In this document: in pieces, positions 56,688 to 64,000 of the stretch
How positions within the stretch are numbered: the stretch's first letter is position 1
Layout of the letters: every line of letters starts with the position of its first letter
DNA from: Oegoconia quadripuncta
Taxonomy: Eukaryota; Arthropoda; Insecta; Lepidoptera; Autostichidae
Assembly (NCBI GenBank): GCA_949316235.1
Contig: OX438755.1
Location: forward strand, 17,625,151-17,689,150
Direction: 5' to 3'
Length of the DNA stretch: 64,000 bases
Position numbers and translations under genes: made by a program
The notes under the pieces: generated by a model
What the model saw: the letters and a program-made list of their open reading frames with translations, nothing else
Told to the model about the DNA's origin: nothing
Database searches by the model: none

Positions 56688-58000
56688 TCTGTGTAAAAAG
56701 TATCGGGAATATGTCAATAAAAAGACCCGCGTAAAAGAGGTCGTTCTAATTTTTTTACTGCATGTTGGTAGCACTGTACTGATTTAGAGCACAAAATTTG
56801 AGCGGGATCTGTCATTTAATTTGTTTTAAACTACACTTTTTGTTGGTCATAGTTTTGAGTCCTCGGCGATTTTTACAATGGAAAATATTGTTGAACAAAG
56901 AGTGTGCCTTAAATTTTGTGTTTCAAATGATATTTCATGTGGTGAATCACTAAAAATGTTGCGAAATACCTACGGCGAATCGTGTATATCGAAAACAAGG
57001 GCTTATGAATGGTATAAGGCTTTTAAAGAAGGCCGAGAAGTAGTAGTAGACTTGCCTCGTTCTGGTAGACCTTCAACCGCTACGACCAAAGAAAACATCG
57101 ACAGAATCAAGAAGCTAGTGCTCGAAAATCGACGTATGAGTCTGAGAGAGTTGGCTAGTGAGGTGAACATATCTTTTAAGTCCGTCCACAACATTCTCAT
57201 TGACATTTTAGGCATGAAACGCGTCGCCGCTCGACTAGTTCCAAAAGAGCTCAATTTTGTTCAAAAAGCGCAGCGAAAGCATGTCGCTGAAGACATGGTT
57301 TCCCGAGCTTCTACGGATCCGACCTTTATGAAACGTATAATAACTGGCGACGAGACATGGGTTTATGAGTACGACATGCAAACAAGCCAACAGTCTTCAG
57401 AATGGCGTCTCGAAAACGAGCCGAAACCCAAAAAACCGCGGCAAAGTCGCTCCAAAATCAAGGTGATGCTGACAGTTTTTTTTGACTACCGTGGTGTGGT
57501 TCACTCCGAATTCCTTCCAGAGGGAGAAACAGTGAATAAATAATATTATTTAGGCGTCATGAAGCGTTTGCGTGAGAGTATCCGCCGAAAACGTCCAGAT
57601 TTGTGGCAACACAACTCATGGATGCTGCACCATGATAATGCACCATCACACACAGCCATTATAGTGAAAGAGTTTTTAGCGAAAAATTCAACAAAAGTTC
57701 TCGACCAAGCACCGTATTCACCTGATATGGCTCCGTCTGACTTTTTTTTATTTCCCAAGTTAAAATTACCACTTCGAGGAAAACGTTTTGAGTCGATAGA
57801 AGCCATAAAAGAAAATTCGCTGAATGAGCTAAAGGCCATACCGCAAATAGCCTATGAAAAATGTATGGAAGACTGGGTGAAGCGGTGGAGATGTTGTATT
57901 GCAAGCGATGGGGCCTACTTTGAAGGCGATAAAATAAATTTAGATGAATAATTTGTATTTTTTGTTTTATTGACAAATTCCCGATACTTAGTACACTGAA
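56688..58000 (+). mobile_element. Mariner element, near full length, inserted in a SINE
   Basis: Inverted ends AAGTATCGGGAATATGTCAA (about 56699) and TTGACAAATTCCCGATACTT (about 57971-57990), imperfect outer bases, roughly 1.3 kb. The flanks on both sides read TACTAC and belong to one SINE-B copy, so a TA target is consistent; the exact outer boundary is ambiguous by a few bases. Confidence 0.85.
56878..57951 (+). pseudogene. Mariner transposase (DD34D) with one premature stop
   Basis: Frame of 358 codons starting MENIVEQRVCLKFC and ending in DE before a stop, the usual mariner length (about 345-350). The N-terminal paired helix-turn-helix covers residues 5-110, with the linker AYEWYKAFKEGRE and LPRSGRPST. 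The catalytic triad is visible as TGDETW, HHDNAPSH and YSPDMAPSDFFLF, with the DD34D spacing of mariner. Reading stops once at 57541-57543 (TAA after EGETVNK, where the family usually has a Glu codon); the same frame continues with YYLGVMKRLRE to the end. There is no frameshift, so one base change inactivated it and the copy is young. Confidence 0.93.
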
Positions 58001-58169
58001 TGTACTACACAAATAAATGTTTTTCTTTTTAATATCCATATTATAAATGAACTCAGGTATACATAGGGCCGTATTCATCATACAAACATATGTCCCTAGC
58101 GGGATTCAAACCTGCGACATCTAGACAGTCAGAGCCTCTGACCACAACACCAAATAGTCGTTACAAACG

Positions 58170-60700
58170 TGGGACAGGGTACCTGAAAAAATATCAAGTT
58201 TGCTAATGGAACGTATTTTTATTAAATATGTATGTTTGACTGTACACTCATTTGACCACAATTTCAGGTGTTGGATTACTTTTATAGCTGTATTATGATT
58301 AGGAGTATGTAGTTCCAAAGTTTGTAATCCATATAATTGTTAGAAATAATCTCTATCGATATTTAGAAGCTCACAATTCAACCCTAAACAGTGCGCTGGC
58401 GCTGCTCCAGACAGAAACGTTTCATCTGAGCGTGCGCCCACGCAGCGGTTATAAGTGATAATCTGTCACGAAAAGAGAGTTTTTATAATTTCTCTCCTTT
58501 GTCACTGTCATAATTTTCACTTTAAATTTAACTAGTCTAAAGGTCGAATGCCTGCCGTAAATTCTAATTCTGCTGTTGCCTAATAAACGGATCATTTGAT
58601 AATTTTTTAACTGTCTATGTAAAACGACAGGTGTTATGTGTTTGTTATTGTTTTTGTCACGGCGTTGTTGAGTGTGTTTAACTAAACGAGGTAACAGATT
58701 ATTAACTATATTTAATGAAAATCGGTTAAGCTGATTCGAAGATATTTATCTTTTAATATAGTTATTTGTTGTTTGAGTGATATCATAGTCTATCGAGGGT
58801 TTTCTACATTTTCAATTATAGTTACTTATGATACTAGAAAACAGGTTAGACTAGGCTCTAATGCAGTACGGTGATGGCTCAGCGGTTAATTTAAGTCCCG
58901 TAAATAGTTCTTCAAAAAGAATCGAGTATATTTAAATGTCTTTGAAAATAGGGGCAGCACAGAAGACAAGACCTTTATCGGTCGGACTAAAAAATCCAAT
59001 TCGGACAATTTTGTTTGCGAGGATGGAATGTATGACATTCTACGCAATAAAGACCTTTACCTACTGTGTGACAAACAACAAAGAAATGTAATATAAGAAA
59101 CCCATGTAAAAATTCAAGCAAGATTTATGTGCCCGTAGGTACGCTAATAATTTCACCTTTGCATGCATAAATCTCCCATACACCATAATTAAACCAGAAT
59201 GTGGAAATAAAAGTGGTATAATAAATTAAAAAGATAAACAATGCACTTTGGTTAGAAATACGACGATTATAATTATATATTGGGTGGGTAAACGGGGTGA
59301 TTTAGTAGAGTGCCAACTGCCAAAAGCAAACTAGGGCAATAGAGTCGATAGTCGTCTGGCATCGGTGGACGATCCAGACGAAATCCGCGGAACAAAAAAT
59401 CCTCTGTAATTTTTCTTTAACCTTTATTGCGAAGTAAAATTTTGTTGTTCGAAATTTAATGGTAAATTTTCTCTAGTTACAGTTATTGGCTAAAATTGCC
59501 TATGTATTTGCAAACCTTGCAAATTACAAAACTTACAGACCTTTTATCCATAACCACTCACATACATCAATAGCCTTAAACCCCCAGTGTTGGGACCCAG
59601 GGCCCTCTCACGCTAAGGTATGGGTTTTCAACATGCGGGCCAGTGCGGATTGGTGGATATGTGTCAGACTAACAGCCATTTGACAGTCAGTATTTTTGTG
59701 TGTATGTCCATGGATATTTATATTTATTTAGTATTTTTAAGTCGCCCCCATAGGACACTGACTTGGTTTACGACTCTGGAATGAAAAATAACTGGGACCG
59801 ACGTGCCCTCAGAAGCACCGCAAAACTCGTGTTAAAGTGCCACTAGTGGTCATCCATCCAAAAACTGACCACCGAAGCAATATTGGTTAAATAAATTGAT
59901 ATAGTTACAGCGTCATAAATTCGTAAATCGTCGTCTTGATATTTTGCACGTGTACACTTTGTAGCACAATATTATCAATTTGTTCTAAATATAATTTGTC
60001 TTTAAACAAATTCAAAATCATCATAAAACAGAAAGTATCTATAAAATTTCTGACTATGTGCATGATAAGTAATCAATCAAAATAAATAAGTGAAATAATA
60101 TTAATGGCTTTTATGGAATATCTTATCTAACCAAATATGTATACAATAGCTGTAAAATTGCCAAACAAAATAAAATAAAAATTTTCCTTGTTTTGTCGTA
60201 TAACAAATTGTTTTTGACTTATTTTTTTCTTACAATCCGTGATTGGTGAAATTATTAAATTTTTCAATCCGCAAAATTATCGATTTGTCTCAATGTTAAT
60301 TCGCAGATACAATCCGCGATTCCTTAACCTATAAAACATTTGCAGCACAGTCGTAGGTATAAATATAAATAGATAAAGAGACATTCAAATTAATTTGTGA
60401 CCGCTTTAATACTCGTTGTGTACTGTTTTATAGGTATTTGGAAACTTTTCGCGTAAAAACTTCGATGACAAATGAATAAACGTCGTGCCTCATTTAGACA
60501 AGGATGTTCTCACCTAGATATTGTAGAAGTCTGGTTATGCAGCATCGACAACCACAACAACAACAGAAAAAAAATCAATGATTATTTCTTTTTACAACCC
60601 TAGATGGAATCTAACTCGACAGTGGTATAATATAGTAAATGTAGTTTAGTTGGTAGTATCGTGCACCCTACCTGTTTTTCTACCTACAAATGTCTCATAG
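58170..60700. other. Unassigned stretch, one 5S-derived copy
   Basis: No exon recognised outside 59754-59882. Short ORFs lack domains. Confidence 0.5.
59754..59882 (-). repeat. 5S rRNA-derived SINE-like copy
   Basis: Minus strand: TTGCTTCGGTGGTCAGTTTT, TGGATGGATGACCACTAGTG, GCACTTTAAC...GTCGGTCCCAGTT. Same continuation downstream of the 5S part as at 48633, which defines a family. Confidence 0.6.
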
Positions 60701-60704
60701 CTGT

Positions 60705-60825
60705 GGGTTGTCTGGAAGAGATCGCTTTTAGTGATAAGACCGCCTAATTGGGTTCTATTGTTATCATCAAAAATTATTGTAAATTATTTTGCGAAATAAA
60801 AAGTATTTGTATTGTATGTGTATGT
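60705..60825 (+). mobile_element. LINE 3' tail fragment
   Basis: GGGTTGTCTGGAAGAGATCG, CTTTTAGTGATAAGACCGCC, ending AATAAAAAGTATTTGTATTG. Confidence 0.55.
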
Positions 60826-60829
60826 AAAT

Positions 60830-61525
60830 GCGTCATAACTGTATGTAGCTGACTATGTAGCGGTGTCGCGAGATGTAATGAGCTACGCATGTGGCGCCAA
60901 TGGTGGATGCATTAGTTTGTATAGTTGCGGTGTTTCTTCTATGTACTCTGTTGCGTGCGTAAAGAAAACCTGCAATGGAATATGATTTGTCCATAACGTT
61001 TATCTTGTAGCTTTTATCGCGTCTATCGACCACACAGACACTGGAGACAAAATCTATCAACACATCAAGATATGTCTAAGAAGTTCGAATCGGTTATTGG
61101 CTAATTCTGTCAGCTTATTGCACTGTGATTGGCTGTGTCAAGGTCACACAAGTAATGACCTTGGTATGGCCAATTGGATTGCGGTACCCCACCACCCACC
61201 TCCCTCATACTTCAGTTAGTTGACATAATTTAAGTACAGTAAATCAAACATTAGACGCCTATTGGCCGATGACTGCGTCTAATGCTGCCGCTGTAATCAA
61301 GAATTAGTAAGTCGTTTCACAATTCGTCATTCAGTGAAGTTAATCTGATTGTGTCGTCTGTTTACCGCCATTCCACGCTGGGCCGTTCGACCCTTGTTAG
61401 AATAGGTGCTTAGCACCTCGAGTGAGGTGTTTATTACGTTGCTGGGTTAAAATAATTCCCCATAAATTTGGGGTATTCGACAACAACCAAATACACTTTA
61501 TGGTACAATATAATGACATAGATAG
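60830..61525. other. Unassigned, somewhat less AT-rich sequence
   Basis: About 0.7 kb with lower AT content than its surroundings. The minus ORF at 60833-61063 shows no domain. Nothing assigned. Confidence 0.4.
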
Positions 61526-61526
61526 C

Positions 61527-61641
61527 CTCCCCCGAATGTGTTGGGGGTTCCGGGTCAGTACGCTTCCACCTTCGACCTCATCTTCACTTAACATCAGGTG
61601 TGATTGAGCCCAAGTACCAACCCGTTGTGCATAAAAAAAAA
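61527..61641 (+). mobile_element. SINE-A 3' part
   Basis: CCTCCCCCGAATGTGTTGGG to CAACCCGTTGTGCATAAAAA and an A-run. Confidence 0.72.
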
Positions 61642-61644
61642 ACA

Positions 61645-63085
61645 TATGAAAAGATGTAAAACAGTTTGTTTGTTTGTTTGTAAACGCTTTATTGTACTTC
61701 ATATTATAAAATATACAGTATGGTTAATAACAATATAAGTATATTAAAACCAAAAAACCGACAGCATATTTTGTATTTTGGTATTTTTTATCATACAATA
61801 TTGTCTAGACGAATAACATCTTGCACTCTAAAATTGGTCAAGCCCGTTTATGCTGAAGATATAATATAGAAGTCTACACACACATACCTCCTTCCTCGGG
61901 CAGTCGGATAAAATACAAATATATGTGATAAATAACAAGTTGTGTTTAAATTGGATAAGTTATAATTTATTGCCATTCATGCGCACAGATAAACCTCAAA
62001 ATGGTTTTTGTGCTACAGCTTTAACCATTGTAAATGATGTGTACAATAAATATAAAAAAGGCGACCTTAACTCTCAGTAAACTTTAGAAAAAAAATGTTA
62101 TACTTAGATGCGATGCGACGAGAAAAATTACACAAATAGACAAAAATTATGAAAAAGAGTTCCATGGGAGGATTTGCCCTAATCGCCACTGGGCAGAGGG
62201 ATTGGCGACACGGAAATTTAAAAATGTAAAATCTGACTATTTTAAATGTAGTTACTCTGATGTACCTATAAAATAAAGCATTTTTAATTTGATTTGATCA
62301 TATTTTATGGGTATTATTTCCACACCATTGACGCTGCAGCTCATCACTGGTCTGTGTTGTTATTTTTATCTTAGCAGCATTTTACGACACTCCCGCGAAG
62401 AGATGGGTTGATCCCATTCTACTTTGCCCGGATTATTGCAACTAATTACTATCAACATAAATATAATTGTTGCATTGTGAATGAGCGATAATTGTATGTC
62501 ATGATGTTTTCAAATGTTATTTTTATAACATACGAAATAAAACTTTTTTGAGCTTTTGTAATTTGGACTAAAGATCGGCTACATCGTCACTTTCCATCAG
62601 GTGAGATTGTAGCCAAACGCGAAACCAGTTTTTAATAAAACAAAAAAAAAAAAAAGATAATAAATAATGACATTTATAAAATGCATTTTCTGGTACAACA
62701 TTACTTACAACCGTCTATGATACTATATAGAGCTTGTCTTTTTATAAAATTTGATTTTTTATAGACATTTAACCAATTTTTGCAAAATTTGGGATAACAC
62801 AAAGTTCAGATCTGGCAACACTCGGTCGAGTGAACCGCCATTCGTCCGATTTACGATCTCTGTTGAGCGCTTTACGGGTTCCACACTCCACTGTTTGCGC
62901 TCTACAATGTGTGGTTATCGTTCATTACTTTGTACGACATTGGAGTTGTTTCCTCCAACTTTTTAGTGTTCTGTACAAAAATGACAAAACGGAACATTAT
63001 GGAATCGCCTCGTTGCCTGTTCGTCTATTCCTATCGCCTTTATTTTGGAAGCTAATTGACGAAATCGATTGAAATTTTGGTATAG
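61645..63085. other. Unassigned, with LINE-like relics
   Basis: A GGAGGATTTGCCCTAATCGC relic near 62168 resembles GAAGGATTTGCCCTAAACGC near 55993, and a LINE-like tail AATAAAGCATTTTTAATTTG is near 62270. The ORFs at 62751-63072 have no domain. Confidence 0.45.
62585..62657 (+). mobile_element. LINE 3' tail fragment with poly(A)
   Basis: Third copy of the CGTCACTTTCCATCAGGTGA tail, ending in an A-rich tract. Confidence 0.6.
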
Positions 63086-63357
63086 TTTTAGAAAATGGCG
63101 CAAATACGAATCCCGTTAGGGGCATAATTATATTTGTATGATGTGTATTATTACTTATGTGTACTTATGTGTGTATTATTTTGTTATGTATGTGATATCC
63201 ATCTATATGTATATATATAGCTATTTATGTATATAATATATATGTATAAATGTATGGTTTTAGTTTTGTTTATTAAATAAGTAATTGATTATGTAGGTAT
63301 TTCATATCTGCATCCGTATTTTGCACAACCTGCCTGTTCTATAAAGTTAACTCCTAC

Positions 63358-63490
63358 ACCCAAAGGTTGCCTGGAAGAGATCGCTTTTAGTGATAAGGCC
63401 GCCTAATTGTACTCTTATCAGTATTGTGTTTTGTAAAATGTATGTTCTCCTCTTGTACAATAAAGTGTATTTGTATTGTATTGTATTGTA
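63358..63490 (+). mobile_element. LINE 3' tail fragment
   Basis: GGTTGCCTGGAAGAGATCGC, TTTTAGTGATAAGGCCGCC, ending CAATAAAGTGTATTTG(TATTG)n. A SINE-B tail begins directly after it. Confidence 0.6.
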
Positions 63491-63655
63491 TGATGAATAC
63501 GGACATGTGTACCCGAGTTATGGATGTTTTCATTTATAATAAGTATTTATTTACAAAAAAAAATCAACCATCTGGTATTCACAACACAAGCCTATAGTTG
63601 TTTAAAATGGATCTAAATGGCATTGTGTGCCTGTCCACATGTTACTTTAGAGGTT
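63488..63655 (+). mobile_element. SINE-B 3' part
   Basis: GATGAATACGGACATGTGTA, ATCAACCATCTGGTATTCAC, GGATCTAAATGGCATTGTGT. A B-box fragment of another copy (GAATCCCGTTAGGGGCAT) lies near 63107. Confidence 0.65.
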
Positions 63656-63834
63656 CGTTATAGGGGTCTAAATGGATATTAAACAAAAGGATTATCGTGT
63701 GGTATCTAATATATGAAAGCTAATTGAAGCACGATTTCCAAAAAAACCGCCACAACTTTGCTCTCTCACAAAATTCTATTTTTAAAATGATCGCTTAGAA
63801 AATTTAGAAATAATAATAAATCTCCTTGGCCATA

Positions 63835-64000
63835 CACACCGCGCGATCTAATTCCACACTAAGCAACTAGACTACCAGATCGTTGACATATTACACATAA
63901 CATACAATGTTTAATTTAGTTAATAAATACCTACATATTATATATGTAAACAGCCATGATTCGGATAGAACGTCGGTATTCATCATACATAATATATTAT
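63835..64000 (-). mobile_element. SINE-B copy running off the right edge
   Basis: CACCGCGCGATCTAATTCCA, CTAAGCAACTAGACTACCAG, CATTCATCATAC read in reverse order of the family tail. Confidence 0.65.

Larger units (their letters stand above)
56612..58165 (-). mobile_element. SINE-B copy split by the mariner
   Basis: 3' half at 56612-56690 (ACATAGCGCCATCTAGTTCC, ACCAGATGGTTGATATACTA) and 5' half at 58001-58165 (TACTACACAAATAAATG, CCTAGCGGGATTCAAACCTG). The two resume the family sequence, proving the mariner is younger. Confidence 0.78.

Noticed and set aside
57659..58081. 140-aa minus ORF
   Set aside because: Antisense to the mariner transposase.

Overview
This is a eukaryotic, AT-rich, repeat-dense window that looks lepidopteran. 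The grounds are a host protein kinase C gene with small exons spread over large introns, several tRNA-headed SINE families, RTE- and Jockey/CR1-like LINE fragments, a mariner copy, many inverted-repeat MITEs and two large satellites. Species and family cannot be fixed from the sequence.

Host gene. The only host gene I can support is a conventional (Ca2+/diacylglycerol-dependent) protein kinase C on the minus strand. Five consecutive exons were found: 21741-21772, 20707-20789, 10802-10913, 5706-5834 and 2564-2760. Their splice sites and phases join without a gap to give the second part of C1A, all of C1B and the first two thirds of C2. The upstream exon (start of C1A) and downstream exon (end of C2, hinge, kinase) were not found, so the gene runs off at least the left edge. 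If the upstream exon is not one I missed, everything right of 21.8 kb lies in an intron of more than 42 kb or beyond.

0-22 kb: PKC introns filled with SINE and LINE fragments, MITEs and nested insertions. 23-41.4 kb: the most unusual block. It is bounded by CACTGAGAAAAA / TTTTTCTCAGTG ends flanked by TA. Inside are (i) a 43-bp satellite of about 30 units with a four-monomer higher-order pattern, (ii) inverted-repeat MITEs, two of them abutting, (iii) a 64-bp tandem array carrying a MITE at a TTAA site, (iv) two same-strand transposon genes and (v) a satellite of about 157 bp in about 22 copies. The two genes are an intact 850-codon zinc-finger/DDE-type transposase-like ORF and, 30 bp upstream, a six-exon gene with a SAM-like domain that carries a 1-nt frameshift. 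I propose this block as a candidate giant (18.4 kb) CACTA-like element with satellite DNA in its subterminal regions. This is a hypothesis; the two-gene unit itself is well supported.

41.4-64 kb: more dispersed repeats. These include LINE reverse-transcriptase fragments, a mariner with one premature stop inserted into a SINE, 5S-rRNA-derived fragments (SINE3-like) and further SINE and MITE copies. No convincing host exon was seen there.
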